DNA of 64,000 nt from Trinickia diaoshuihuensis. Lineage in GTDB: Bacteria; Pseudomonadota; Gammaproteobacteria; Burkholderiales; Burkholderiaceae. The first letter of the stretch is position 1, and the number at the start of each line of letters is the position of its first letter. Positions 10,182 through 19,379 of this stretch are shown here, piece after piece. The stretch lies in NCBI RefSeq assembly GCF_003390925.1, contig NZ_QUBS01000085.1, forward strand, positions 90,922-154,921, in the 5' to 3' direction. Position numbers and translations under genes: made by a program. The notes under the pieces were generated by a model that was given only the letters and a program-made list of their open reading frames with translations, was not told where the DNA came from and ran no database searches.

Positions 10182-11888
10182 ATGGAACCCCAGGCCCCTT
10201 CGGCCACGCATGAAGTCACGAATCAAGTCCCACCGCTCGAGAACTACAACCTCTATGAGACGGACGCGACGCTGACCGCGGCGGTCGAACGCGAGGGCGC
10301 GGCATGGCGTGCGAGCGAACTGGCAAGCGACGGCGCCAAGCTGGGCACGCCCGAAGTGCTCGCGCTCGCCGCCGCGGCGAACCGGCACGGACCCGAACTC
10401 ACCACGTTCAATCCACGCGGGGAGCGCGTCGACACGCTCGAGTTTCATCCGAGCTGGCATCGGCTGCTCGCCCTTCTGCGTGAACAAGGCCTGCACGCGT
10501 TGCCGTTCGACACGCCACGCGCCGGCGCGATGGCCGCTCGCTGCGCCGGCTACTTTTTGCACGCTCAGCTCGAATCGGGATCGCTCTGCCCGCTGACGAT
10601 GACGTTTGCGAGCATCCCCGTACTGCGCCGGGAGCAGGCGCTGTTCGCCCAGATCGCCGAGAAGCTGTACGCACGGGAACACGATCCGAGCGATGCGCCG
10701 CTCGCGAACAAGCGCTCGATGATGGTCGGCATGGGCATGACGGAAAAGCAAGGCGGCTCCGACGTACGCACGAATCAAACGCGCGCCTCGGCACTCGGTG
10801 CGGGATCGGGACGCGGCGCCGAATACCGGCTCGTCGGCCATAAATGGTTCTTTTCCGCGCCGCAATGCGATGCGCATCTCGTGCTGGCGCGCACGAGCGC
10901 CGATGCGCCGATCTCGTGCTTTTACGTACCGCGCTATACGCCCGACGGCGCGCGCAATCCGATCCGCGTGCAGCGCTTGAAAGATAAGCTCGGCAACCGC
11001 TCGAACGCGAGCAGCGAAGTGGAGTTCTTCGGTGCCTACGGCATCATGATCGGCGATGAGGGGCGCGGCGTGCCGACCATCATCGAGATGGCGAATTACA
11101 CGCGGCTCGATTGCGTGATCGGAAGCGCCGCGCTCATGCGCGCCGCGCTCGTGCACGCCATCCATCATGCCCGTCATCGCATGGCGTTTGCGCGGCGGCT
11201 GGCCGATCAGCCGCTGATGCGCAACGTATTGGCCGACCTCGCGCTCGAAAGCGAGGCGGCGACCGTCTTGTTCATGCGTCTCGCGCGGGCCTTCGATGCG
11301 CACCTCGCGACCGAGCGCACGGGCGCCGCCGAAAGCGATGTCGAACGCGCCTGGCGGCGCATCGTCACGCCCGCCGCTAAGTTCTGGATCTGCAAGCGCG
11401 CGCTCGAATTCACGGGCGAGGCGATGGAAGTCTGGGGCGGCAACGGCTATGTCGAGGAGGGGCCGATGGCGCGCTTTTATCGAGAGGCACCGGTCAACTC
11501 GATCTGGGAAGGCTCGGGCAACGTGATGTGTCTGGACGTGCTGCGCGCGCTCGAACGCGACCCGCAGGGCTTTCACGCCTTGCTTGCCCACTGGCGCGCC
11601 GATGCGCAAGGCGAGAGCGCGCTGACCCGCGCGCTCGATGCACTCGAGGCCTCATTGAGCGCGGAGCCCGAAGCGCGCGAGGCCGCCGCGCGCCGCATCG
11701 CCCAGCAACTGGTGCTCTGCGCGCAAGCAATCTTGCTGCTGCGCGCGGCACCCGAGGAACGCGCGCACGCATTCATCGCGACGCGATTGGCCGATGCCGG
11801 AGCGGGGCTCGGCGGCGGCCGCGTCTACGGTACGCTGCCCACCTCGTTCGATCATGCGGGCATCGTCGCGCACGCGTTGCGCATGTGA
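10182..11888 (+). CDS. aidB: AidB-type acyl-CoA dehydrogenase family protein
   Basis: This 568-aa flavoprotein aligns by eye with E. coli AidB along its length: the N-terminal NLYETDATL segment, SLCPLTMTFA, GMGMTEKQGGSD, VGHKWFFSAPQ.DAHLVLA, RLKDKLGNRSNASSEVEF and PVNSIWEGSGNVMCLDVLR. AidB binds DNA and FAD and is part of the adaptive response to alkylation in E. coli; its enzymatic substrate remains uncertain. It lacks a close Ada or AlkB neighbour here. It is followed after 69 nt by an aldehyde dehydrogenase on the same strand, so the two may be co-transcribed. Confidence 0.92.
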   Translation: MEPQAPSATHEVTNQVPPLENYNLYETDATLTAAVEREGAAWRASELASDGAKLGTPEVLALAAAANRHGPELTTFNPRGERVDTLEFHPSWHRLLALLREQGLHALPFDTPRAGAMAARCAGYFLHAQLESGSLCPLTMTFASIPVLRREQALFAQIAEKLYAREHDPSDAPLANKRSMMVGMGMTEKQGGSDVRTNQTRASALGAGSGRGAEYRLVGHKWFFSAPQCDAHLVLARTSADAPISCFYVPRYTPDGARNPIRVQRLKDKLGNRSNASSEVEFFGAYGIMIGDEGRGVPTIIEMANYTRLDCVIGSAALMRAALVHAIHHARHRMAFARRLADQPLMRNVLADLALESEAATVLFMRLARAFDAHLATERTGAAESDVERAWRRIVTPAAKFWICKRALEFTGEAMEVWGGNGYVEEGPMARFYREAPVNSIWEGSGNVMCLDVLRALERDPQGFHALLAHWRADAQGESALTRALDALEASLSAEPEAREAAARRIAQQLVLCAQAILLLRAAPEERAHAFIATRLADAGAGLGGGRVYGTLPTSFDHAGIVAHALRM

Positions 11889-11957
11889 GCGTGGAGCCCA
11901 TATCGCGCGGCAATGCAACGCAACAAGCGCCCGGCCGTGAATATCTGAGGACATCGA

Positions 11958-13376
11958 ATGAAGAACGATTTGCCCGGCGCGGCGGCGCTCGATCAGTTGC
12001 TGCGGATACAGCGCGAAGCGCATGCCCGCGAACCCTATCCTTCATGGGAGACGCGCGCGGCGCACCTGAAAGCGCTGCGCGCGATGCTGCTCGAAAACGG
12101 CGACGCGCTCGCGCAAGCACTCGACGCCGACTTCGGCCAGCGCGCCAAAGCCGAGCTCATGCTATCCGAGCTTTGGCTCGCCAAGAACGAGATCGATTCC
12201 GCGCTCAAGCACGGCAAGCGATGGATGAAACCGCAGCGCCGCGCCACCGGCATCTGGCTGCGGCCCGCGACGGCGAGGGTCGTGCCTCAGCCGCTCGGCG
12301 TGGTGGGCATCGTCGCGCCTTGGAATTATCCGGTCTTGCTTGCCGTCGGCCCGTTGATTGGCGCGCTCGCGGCCGGCAATCGCGCGCTCATTAAAATGTC
12401 GGAATATACGCCGCGTACCGCCGACCTCTTTCGGCAATTGATCGAGCGCACATTCGCGCCAGAGCAAGTCGCCGTCGTCATGGGCGATGCGTCGATCGGC
12501 GCGGCCTTTTGCGCGTTGCCGTTCGATCACCTGATCTTCACGGGCTCGACCGCCGTCGGGCGCGAAGTCATGCGCGCCGCCGCGGCCAATCTGACGCCCG
12601 TGACGCTCGAACTTGGCGGCAAATCGCCCGCCATCATCGGGCCGCATGCCCGTTTCGACTACGCCGTCGACAGCATCGTCGCGGGCAAGACGCTCAATGC
12701 GGGCCAGACCTGCATCGCGCCCGACTACGTCCTGTTACCCCGCGGGACGGAGCAAGCGTTCGTCGAGCGCGCCCGCGCGCGCCTGGCACGGCTTTATCCG
12801 GATTTCGCACGCAATCGCGACTACACCACGCTCGTCTCGGCGCGTCACTTCGAGCGCATGAGCGCGCTAGCCAGCGACGCGCGCGCCCAAGGGGCCGAAC
12901 TGCATCCGCTCGCCGATGTGCAACCCGACGCGGCGCGCCGGCTCTTCCCGCCATGCGTCGTAACGAACGCACCCGGTGCCTGTGCGCTGATGCAAGAGGA
13001 AATCTTCGGACCATTGCTGCCTCTAGTCCCCTACGACACGCTAGACGACGCGCTGCGCTACGTCAACGCCCGGCCCCGGCCCCTGGCGCTCTATCTATTC
13101 GACGACGACCGCCGAACCGTCGAGCGCGTTTTGCACGAAACGGTTTCCGGCGGGGTAGCGGTCAATGAAACGCTGCTGCACATCGCGTGCGAAGGTCTGC
13201 CGTTCGGAGGGGTAGGGGCAAGCGGCATCGGTGCCTACCACGGTTACGAAGGCTTCACGACCTTCTCGAAGATGAAGCCCGTTCTCGTGCAACCGCGCTG
13301 GAATGCGCGTGCGCTGCTGCTGCCCCCGTACGGACGGCGCTTTCACGCACTGATGCGACTCATGTTCAGGTTCTAA
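11958..13376 (+). CDS. Aldehyde dehydrogenase, coniferyl aldehyde dehydrogenase-like
   Basis: This 472-aa NAD(P)-dependent aldehyde dehydrogenase has the class hallmarks: VVGIVAPWNYP near residue 115, FTGSTAVG, the glutamate motif ELGGKSP, and the catalytic cysteine in GQTCIAPDYVL. The shorter length, the C-rich APDY motif and the hydrophobic C-terminal tail (ALLLPPYGRRFHALMRL) resemble coniferyl-aldehyde and fatty-aldehyde dehydrogenases. It oxidises aldehydes to acids; the physiological substrate is not evident. It lies downstream of aidB, and a GMC alcohol oxidase-type gene is nearby, so a role in alcohol or aldehyde catabolism or detoxification is plausible. Confidence 0.9.
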   Translation: MKNDLPGAAALDQLLRIQREAHAREPYPSWETRAAHLKALRAMLLENGDALAQALDADFGQRAKAELMLSELWLAKNEIDSALKHGKRWMKPQRRATGIWLRPATARVVPQPLGVVGIVAPWNYPVLLAVGPLIGALAAGNRALIKMSEYTPRTADLFRQLIERTFAPEQVAVVMGDASIGAAFCALPFDHLIFTGSTAVGREVMRAAAANLTPVTLELGGKSPAIIGPHARFDYAVDSIVAGKTLNAGQTCIAPDYVLLPRGTEQAFVERARARLARLYPDFARNRDYTTLVSARHFERMSALASDARAQGAELHPLADVQPDAARRLFPPCVVTNAPGACALMQEEIFGPLLPLVPYDTLDDALRYVNARPRPLALYLFDDDRRTVERVLHETVSGGVAVNETLLHIACEGLPFGGVGASGIGAYHGYEGFTTFSKMKPVLVQPRWNARALLLPPYGRRFHALMRLMFRF

Positions 13377-13421
13377 GCGCGGACGATGGACGACCGCCCG
13401 CGCCTGTCTCGCCATCGAGGC

Positions 13422-14474
13422 TTAGACCGGCCAAAGCGGTCCTTCCTGCATCGCACCGATTTGCTCGCGCAATTCGAGTACGCGCTCTTCCCAGTATCGC
13501 TGCGTGTTGAACCAGGGAAAGGCGGCCGGAAAAGCCGGATCGTCCCAACGCCTAGCCAGCCACGCCGCGTAGTGCATCAGCCGTAGCGTGCGCAGCGCCT
13601 CGATCAAGTGCAACTCGCGTGGCTCGAATTCGCAAAAATCCTCGTATCCAGCGAGCAGATCCGACAATGCGCTCGCGGCTTCGAGCCGTCCGCCCGGCAG
13701 CAGCAGCCAGAGATCCTGGATCGCGGGACCCATCCGGCTGTCGTCGAAATCGACGAAGTGAGGGCCCGCTTCGGTCCACAGCACATTGCTCGCGTGACAA
13801 TCGCCATGCAGCCGCAGATAGGCAATATCGCCGGCCGCCTCGAACGCGCGTTCGACGCCTTCGAGCGCGAGCGTGGCCGCCGCCTCGTACGAGGCACGCA
13901 ATTCGACCGGTATGAAATCGTGCGCCAGCAAGAATTCGCGCGGCTCATAGCCGAACGCGGCGATATCGAGTGTCGGACGCGCCACGTACGGGACTCGTTT
14001 GCCGACCGCATGAATTCGGCCGATGAAACGCCCCATCCATTCGAGCGTATCGCGGCGATCGAGATCGGGCGAACGTCCGCCGCGCCGCTCGAACACGGCG
14101 AATCTGAAATCGTCGAACGTATGGAGCGTGCGACCCTCGATTTCGCGTGCGGGCACGGCCGGGATTTCGCTCTGCACGAGTTCGGCGACGAAAGCGTGTT
14201 CTTCGAGAATCGCGGCGTCCGACCATCTATTGGGCCGATAGAATTTCGCGACGACCGGCGGTCCGTCCTCGACGCCGACCTGGTAGACGCGGTTTTCGTA
14301 GCTGTTGAGCGGCAGCAGACGTCCGTCGGTGCGTACGCCGGTTTGAGCCAGCACGCTGTCGAGCGCGTCGAGCACGCATTCCGGCGTGAGCCGGGTGAAA
14401 GGGTGCGTGGCCGTTGAAGACGGCACGCCGGGGGAATCGGAGAATGGCTCGTTCATGCCGGCATTGTGCCGCAT
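13422..14474 (-). CDS. srkA: Stress response kinase A / YihE-type serine-threonine protein kinase
   Basis: The 350-aa protein has an aminoglycoside-phosphotransferase/choline-kinase fold of the SrkA (YihE, RdoA) type. Visible landmarks are the N-terminal NSYENRVYQVG glycine-loop equivalent, the lysine strand PPVVAKFYRP, the catalytic LHGDCHASNVLW and the metal-binding VDFDDSRMGPAIQDLW. In E. coli SrkA counteracts MazEF-linked death and envelope stress. Two starts are possible, 14474 and the ATG at 14456 (protein starting MNEPFSD); neither has a strong ribosome-binding site. It converges with the aldehyde dehydrogenase gene. Confidence 0.88.
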   Translation of the reverse strand: MRHNAGMNEPFSDSPGVPSSTATHPFTRLTPECVLDALDSVLAQTGVRTDGRLLPLNSYENRVYQVGVEDGPPVVAKFYRPNRWSDAAILEEHAFVAELVQSEIPAVPAREIEGRTLHTFDDFRFAVFERRGGRSPDLDRRDTLEWMGRFIGRIHAVGKRVPYVARPTLDIAAFGYEPREFLLAHDFIPVELRASYEAAATLALEGVERAFEAAGDIAYLRLHGDCHASNVLWTEAGPHFVDFDDSRMGPAIQDLWLLLPGGRLEAASALSDLLAGYEDFCEFEPRELHLIEALRTLRLMHYAAWLARRWDDPAFPAAFPWFNTQRYWEERVLELREQIGAMQEGPLWPV

Positions 14475-14531
14475 CGGCGCGCGGCCCGGCGGATGACTAC
14501 CTCTGACGATTGCGTGATCCGAACTTCGATT

Positions 14532-14747
14532 TCAATGAACGAGCGATCCGGCCGGACGTGCGACGAGTTCACCGGTATCGATGAGGTCCTCCAGGAAAAA
14601 CGGCTCGGTGTTCAATTGCAGCGAGGCACCGGGCTCCCCGGCGAACCAAACGACCATCGCCATATCGCCGAGTATGCGCATGACGATCCCGCGCGCGCCG
14701 GAAGGCACGGCCATATGCACTGACCTGACGATAGAACCGATTTGCAT
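14532..14747 (-). CDS. Small conserved-type hypothetical protein
   Basis: This 71-aa protein is not recognised. It is preceded by a good GGGGAGA ribosome-binding site 5-6 nt before the ATG, and codon use is like its neighbours, so it looks expressed. It has beta-rich character, with alternating hydrophobic residues in IVMRILGDMAMVVWFAGEPGASLQL and an acidic LEDLIDTGEL segment, suggesting a small soluble SH3-like or barrel fold, but that is a guess. It is on the same strand as and upstream of the srkA-like gene, separated by about 57 nt. Confidence 0.65.
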   Translation of the reverse strand: MQIGSIVRSVHMAVPSGARGIVMRILGDMAMVVWFAGEPGASLQLNTEPFFLEDLIDTGELVARPAGSLVH

Positions 14748-15120
14748 GATGTCTCCCCTCTGGGGCGTTGAACGATGACTCGATTGTTCACGGAACCGGC
14801 CTATGAGGAAAGCCGAATGTAGAGGCCGATTAACCGCTATTTCCAGCGATCGTCCTTACAAAAAGCTGACCATCCAAATAGCAAGAGTCCCGCACGCTCG
14901 CCCATTTGTGCGCGCCGCTCATGCGATCCGTCACTCCGATGCGGAGCGCTTCGCAATACGTTACGCGTACCAGGCGGTATAGTCCAAGCATAACGTGCGG
15001 CGCTTGGCCGCGGTGATCGACTGAGCGAAGCCCAGGCTCGCGCGGCGCGGCACATCGATTGCGCCGCCGGACCGTTAGATACGGTCGCCGCGCGGCGTCG
15101 CAATGGACGAGGGAACGAAC
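14748..15120. other. Intergenic region upstream of the lipoprotein-MFS pair
   Basis: The region is 373 nt with no convincing gene. It must carry the promoters of the divergent small protein and lipoprotein genes. It is somewhat more AT-rich around 14810-14890. No clear -35/-10 pair at normal spacing is visible. Confidence 0.35.
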
Positions 15121-15336
15121 ATGATGGCTTTATCGCAAGGCGGCACGCGTCCCACAACTTGGCCGAGATGGCTCGGCGCAGCGACAACCGCAGCGGGTCT
15201 CGCACTCGCGCTGGGCGCCTGCGCGCGCAGCGGTGTGGACGACGTCAAACCCACCGCCACCACGGCCTACCATTCGGGCGAGGCCGGCGCGCCGCAGCCT
15301 GCGCCGTCCACCGCGCCGGCGCCCACGCGGGAGTGA
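15121..15336 (+). CDS. Small predicted lipoprotein
   Basis: The product is about 71 aa from the ATG at 15121, which has a GAGGGA ribosome-binding site upstream; the alternative upstream start at 15103 lacks one. It has a basic N terminus, a hydrophobic stretch and a lipobox-like LGAC near residue 35, followed by a short Pro/Thr/Ala-rich tail. It should be lipidated and anchored in the envelope. No fold is recognisable. Its TGA is one nucleotide upstream of the GTG of the MFS transporter, implying translational coupling. Confidence 0.6.
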   Translation: MMALSQGGTRPTTWPRWLGAATTAAGLALALGACARSGVDDVKPTATTAYHSGEAGAPQPAPSTAPAPTRE

Positions 15337-15337
15337 C

Positions 15338-16546
15338 GTGCCGGCACCCGCCCCGTATCTGGAACGCGGTTCGCGCGCGTATTGGCGCGCCAGCCTCGCG
15401 CTGTTGTTCGCCGGCTACGCGACCTTTTCGCTGCTCTACTGCGTGCAGCCGTTGCTGCCCGCATTTTCGTCGACGTTCGGCACGACGCCCGCGCAAAGCA
15501 GCTTAGCCATCTCGCTGACGACAGGCGTGCTCGCCTGCGCCATCTTCGCGGCCGGGTTCGCATCGGAAGCATTGAGCCGGCATCGTTTGATGACGGCCTC
15601 CTTGATCGTATCGGCTTTGCTCACGATCGCCGTTTCGGTCGTTCCCCGGTGGCCGGAGGTGCTCGTGCTGCGCGCGCTCGAAGGCGCGGCCCTCGGCGGC
15701 GTGCCGGCCGTCGCGATGGCCTATCTCGCGGAAGAGGTCCACCCCGATGGGCTTGGCCTAGCGATGGGACTCTATGTCGGCGGCACGGCCATCGGCGGCA
15801 TGGCCGGCCGCGTGGTGGCCGGCATACTCGCGGACGCATTCTCATGGCGCATCTCGATCGGCGTCATCGGCGTGCTCGGACTTGTCGCGATGCTCGCGTT
15901 CCGCATGTTGCTGCCGCCGTCGCGGCACTTCGCGCCGCGGCGCGGGCTTGCGCTTGCGCACCATCGCGAAGCGCTGCGCGCGCACCTTGCGACGCCGGCG
16001 CTTAGAGCGCTGTTTGCGATGGCGTTCGTCTTGATGGGCTGCTTCGTTACGCTGTACAACTACGTCGGCTACCGGCTGCTCGCCGCGCCGTACAACCTCA
16101 ATCAAACGCAGATCGGCGCGATTTTCGTCGTCTACTTGGCGGGTGTCGTCGCGTCGCCGTTGTCGGGCCGCATGGCCGATCTCATGGGCCGCTCCCGCGT
16201 CTTGATCGCGAGCCTTCTTCTCATGCTGGCGGGCGTCGCCTTGACTCAACTGGCCGCGATCGCGGCGATCGTCGCAGGCATCGCTTGTGTCACGTTCGGC
16301 TTTTTCGCGGGGCACGCGGTGGCGAGCGGCTGGGTCGGGCGACTCGCGCAGCGCGCGAAAGGCCAAGCGGCCGCGTTATATCTGCTCGCCTACTATCTGG
16401 GCTCGAGCCTCGTCGGCTGGTATGGCGGGCATACGTTCGGCGCCTATGGATGGAGCGGCGTCACCGCGCTCGTCGGCGCGCTGCTCATGCTCGGCATCGT
16501 CACGGCCTTCTGGCTCGGGTCGCGTGAACGCGCCGGCGGCGCCTAA
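15338..16546 (+). CDS. MFS transporter (YnfM-like drug/metabolite efflux family)
   Basis: The product is about 402 aa with twelve predicted transmembrane helices. Family features include the N-terminal ASLALLFAGYATFSLLYCVQPLLP segment, GRVVAGILAD in the first half, and GRMADLMGRSRVL at the start of the second half, typical of YnfM-like MFS exporters. It should move small molecules across the inner membrane using the proton gradient. The GTG at 15338 follows the lipoprotein stop by one base, with GGGAG 4 nt before it, so I chose it over the upstream start whose N terminus reads through the lipoprotein frame. Confidence 0.9.
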   Translation: MPAPAPYLERGSRAYWRASLALLFAGYATFSLLYCVQPLLPAFSSTFGTTPAQSSLAISLTTGVLACAIFAAGFASEALSRHRLMTASLIVSALLTIAVSVVPRWPEVLVLRALEGAALGGVPAVAMAYLAEEVHPDGLGLAMGLYVGGTAIGGMAGRVVAGILADAFSWRISIGVIGVLGLVAMLAFRMLLPPSRHFAPRRGLALAHHREALRAHLATPALRALFAMAFVLMGCFVTLYNYVGYRLLAAPYNLNQTQIGAIFVVYLAGVVASPLSGRMADLMGRSRVLIASLLLMLAGVALTQLAAIAAIVAGIACVTFGFFAGHAVASGWVGRLAQRAKGQAAALYLLAYYLGSSLVGWYGGHTFGAYGWSGVTALVGALLMLGIVTAFWLGSRERAGGA

Positions 16547-16628
16547 GGCAAATCGTCCCGCGTCTCCTATACTCGATCAACGCGTGTGCACGTTTGCCGC
16601 AAATGCACCGCAACAAAAGAGGGAGGAG

Positions 16629-16820
16629 ATGAGCATGCCGACGGACTTCACCATTAGCGATTTCATCCTCGTCATTCCGATGGCGCTCGCGGGCGCGCTA
16701 TTTCTCGGCGCGCTGCCCACGTCCTCGCGCTTCGTGCATAACTTGTTGCGCGTGCTCGGCGTGCTGATCGGCGTCGTGTTCGCGGTGGTGCTCGTGGAAG
16801 GGCTGCCGGCGCTGATGTAG
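16629..16820 (+). CDS. Small membrane protein (63 aa, two TM helices)
   Basis: This short protein begins at an ATG with a strong AGGGAGGAG ribosome-binding site and has two hydrophobic helices (about residues 10-28 and 38-58) separated by a short loop with a PTSSRFVHNLLR segment. No function is recognisable. It lies about 80 nt after the MFS gene on the same strand, so it could be part of that transcript. Confidence 0.65.
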   Translation: MSMPTDFTISDFILVIPMALAGALFLGALPTSSRFVHNLLRVLGVLIGVVFAVVLVEGLPALM

Positions 16821-16872
16821 CTCGGCGAGCCCAACCCAACGGCGAAAAGCTCGAACCCGAGCGCGCGACCGC

Positions 16873-17916
16873 TCAGATGCGCTGATCGGTGGAGGGCTTC
16901 TCCCAGAGGTTGATCCCGCCTTCGGTCGCGTAGCGATCGATCTCGGCAATCTCATCGCTCGAGAATGCGAGGTTGGCGAGCGCGCCCACGTTCTCGCGGA
17001 CCTGCTCCGCACGGCTGGCACCGATGAGCGCCGAAGTCACGCGCGCGTCGCGCAGCACCCATGCCAGCGCCATTTGCGCGAGCGACTGGCCGCGTCGCTT
17101 CGCGATCTCGTTGAGCTTCCGGACGTGCTCGATGTTTTCGGGGCTCAAGTGACTTTGCTGCAGCGAGCCGCCGCCCGGCTTGTTGATCCGTGCGTCGTCC
17201 GGCACGCCGTTCAGATACTTCGACGTGAGCAACCCTTGCGCGAGCGGCGTGAAAGCGATGCAGCCGGTACCGACTTCATCGAGTGCGTCGAGCAACTCGC
17301 GCTCGATCCAGCGGTTGAGCATGTTGTACGACGGCTGATGAATGAGCAGAGGAACTTTGTGCTCGCGCAGCAAGGCCGCCATCTCGCGCGTCTTGGCCCC
17401 CGAGTACGACGAGATGCCCACATAGAGGGCCTTGCCTTGATGCACGGCCGTGGCAAGCGCGGCGGCCGTTTCCTCGAGCGGCGTGTCGGCGTCGAAGCGG
17501 TGCGAGTAAAAAATGTCGACGTAATCGAGCCCCATGCGCTTCAAACTCTGGTCGAGACTCGCCAACACGTATTTGCGCGAACCCCCGCCCTGCCCATATG
17601 GCCCCGGCCACATGTCCCAGCCCGCTTTGGTCGAAATCAGCAATTCGTCGCGATAAGGGCGGAAGTCGTCTTTGAACAGCCGGCCGAAGTTCGTTTCGGC
17701 GGTGCCGTACGGCGGCCCGTAGTTGTTCGCCAGATCGAAGTGCGTAATGCCGAGATCGAATGCCGTCCGCAAAATGTCGCGCTGCGTCGAAAGCGGCGTC
17801 GTATCGCCGAAGTTGTGCCACAAGCCGAGCGAGAGCGCCGGCAGCTTCAGCCCCGAACGGCCGCAAGTACGGAATTGCATGTCGGCATAGCGGGCGGATG
17901 CAGCTTCATAGGCCAT
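16873..17916 (-). CDS. Aldo/keto reductase, YghZ (L-glyceraldehyde 3-phosphate reductase) type
   Basis: This 347-aa NADPH-dependent reductase of the aldo-keto reductase family resembles E. coli YghZ, which detoxifies L-glyceraldehyde 3-phosphate and methylglyoxal. The catalytic tetrad is visible: Asp/Tyr in HFDLANNYGPPYGTAE, Lys in LISTKAGWDMWPGPYG and His in DIFYSHRFD. The WPGPYGQGGSRKY loop is characteristic of the YghZ/Kv-beta-like subgroup. The ATG at 17916 is supported by GAGGAC upstream and by the family start; a longer frame to 18006 adds a non-family N terminus. Confidence 0.92.
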   Translation of the reverse strand: MAYEAASARYADMQFRTCGRSGLKLPALSLGLWHNFGDTTPLSTQRDILRTAFDLGITHFDLANNYGPPYGTAETNFGRLFKDDFRPYRDELLISTKAGWDMWPGPYGQGGGSRKYVLASLDQSLKRMGLDYVDIFYSHRFDADTPLEETAAALATAVHQGKALYVGISSYSGAKTREMAALLREHKVPLLIHQPSYNMLNRWIERELLDALDEVGTGCIAFTPLAQGLLTSKYLNGVPDDARINKPGGGSLQQSHLSPENIEHVRKLNEIAKRRGQSLAQMALAWVLRDARVTSALIGASRAEQVRENVGALANLAFSSDEIAEIDRYATEGGINLWEKPSTDQRI

Positions 17917-18049
17917 GAGAGTCCTCGATGAGTGCGTGAAAAAATGCGTCGGCGGCATGCAAGCCCGGCGACGAGGGGTGCAAAGCGATGGACACTTGCG
18001 CGGCAAGTTTCATACACTGCCGCCTGCTCGAACCATCGATGGGAAAGTC

Positions 18050-18259
18050 ATGATCAAAGCGATTTCCGTGGCGTTGATCGCGGGTGGCATCGTGCTGCTG
18101 TATTTTGGCGGCCAATCGTTCCATTCGCTGGCAAACGACGTGTCGCGCGTCGTAACCGGCACGCCCACGAATAAAACCATTTGGCTCATCGCCGGCGGGG
18201 TCGTGGCGACGCTCGCCGGCTTGATCGGCTTGACCGCCTCGTCGGCCGGCAAACGCTGA
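18050..18259 (+). CDS. Small DUF3185-type membrane protein
   Basis: This 69-aa protein has two transmembrane helices (about residues 2-18 and 44-62) with the family-like motifs GGIVLLYFGGQSFHSLANDVSR and TIWLIAGGVVATLAGLIGL, matching the short uncharacterised DUF3185 family. The start is the ATG after GGGAAAGTC. It is divergent from the YghZ-like gene and convergent with the PhyH gene. Confidence 0.75.
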   Translation: MIKAISVALIAGGIVLLYFGGQSFHSLANDVSRVVTGTPTNKTIWLIAGGVVATLAGLIGLTASSAGKR

Positions 18260-18288
18260 GACGCCCGCCTGCGCGCGAGCGCCCCGGA

Positions 18289-19050
18289 TCACACCGCGAC
18301 CTCGGGCTTGGACGCGGAGCGCGTACCCGGCAGCGGCACGTTGCTCGCCCCGTGATATGTGAAGACGAGCGAGAACTTCACCTCGTCCGAGAGGTTTTGA
18401 CCCGCGGAGTGCAGCGTATTGCAATGGAAGAAAACGATGTCGCCAGGCGCGAGTTCGGGCGACACCGCCGTGCGCAGCAACGCTTCGTTCTCGGGTAAGT
18501 CGGCCCGGAAAAACTTTTGCGCGTCGAATCGTTCCGAGGTGAACGTCATCGCGTGCGAACCGGGCACGAACCACAAGCCCCCGTTGCGAACCGTTTCGGT
18601 ACCGACCGCGAGCCAAGTCGATACGAGATCGTCGCGTTCGAACGACCAGTAACGCGCGTCGCGGTGCCAGCCCGTCAGGCTGCCATAGGCCGGATGCTTG
18701 GTCATCATGCAATTGTGGTGCGCACGCGAAAGCCGCGGCGATTCGCCGAAATACAGCTCCATCCAGCCCTTGATTTCGGGCGCCGTCGCCCATTCGCGCA
18801 GCAGCGGGTCGCGCGCATACGCGTCGAGCAAGCGTCGCACCGTATGGCCGCCGGGCGCATGCTTGGACTCGGGCGCGCCCGGGTAGCGCAAGTCCGCTTC
18901 GTATTCGAGCGGCTGGGCGGCCTCGTTCAATTGGCGCACCGCCAGCTCCTTGATCGCCTCGCACCGTTCGCTCGGAACGAGCCCCTTGACCACGACGAAG
19001 CCGCGCTCGCGCAGCTCCCGCACTTGTTCTATTTTCGATTGCGCTGACAT
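18289..19050 (-). CDS. Phytanoyl-CoA dioxygenase (PhyH) family protein
   Basis: The product is about 253 aa from the ATG at 19050, which has AAGGAAC upstream; the frame extends 34 codons further without family similarity. It is a 2-oxoglutarate/Fe(II)-dependent oxygenase: the metal-binding HxD lies in WHRDARYWSFERDD, and the distal His is in DIVFFHCNTLHSAGQN. PhyH-family enzymes hydroxylate lipids or small secondary metabolites; the substrate is unknown. It is encoded alone, with no partner in the same direction. Confidence 0.88.
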   Translation of the reverse strand: MSAQSKIEQVRELRERGFVVVKGLVPSERCEAIKELAVRQLNEAAQPLEYEADLRYPGAPESKHAPGGHTVRRLLDAYARDPLLREWATAPEIKGWMELYFGESPRLSRAHHNCMMTKHPAYGSLTGWHRDARYWSFERDDLVSTWLAVGTETVRNGGLWFVPGSHAMTFTSERFDAQKFFRADLPENEALLRTAVSPELAPGDIVFFHCNTLHSAGQNLSDEVKFSLVFTYHGASNVPLPGTRSASKPEVAV

Positions 19051-19379
19051 GAAACGTTCCTTGTTGAAGGACCGCCGGGGCGGAAAACGTTTCATTCTAA
19101 AGCGCGCGCGAGCGGTGCGTATTTCGCACCGGCCCAGTGCGAGGGTGAGCACGACTTACGCACGTCACGATTCGCGTGTACTGTGGCCCGCATGTCGATT
19201 TTTTTCACCGGCTTCTTGCGGCCCTGTTTTACGTCGCGCCCCGCTGCCGCTTTCCCCGAAGCTTGCACTCGCAGTCACCGTCGGCCCGCGCCGCGCCAAC
19301 GCGCGCATGGCACGGTTGCTGCGTCGTTACGGCGGCCTCGCGCTCACAGCGAGGGCCATCCTCCCGGTTTGTTCGAATC
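19051..19379. other. Intergenic region upstream of the PhyH gene
   Basis: About 330 nt contain only overlapping Arg-rich readings in several frames, a common artefact of GC-rich DNA. It should include the PhyH promoter; I see no clear elements. Confidence 0.3.

Noticed and set aside
9219..11609. 796-aa minus-strand reading over aidB and the GMC gene
   Set aside because: It is antisense to aidB and out of frame with the GMC gene on the same strand; the residue pattern is Arg/Ala-rich and family-free.
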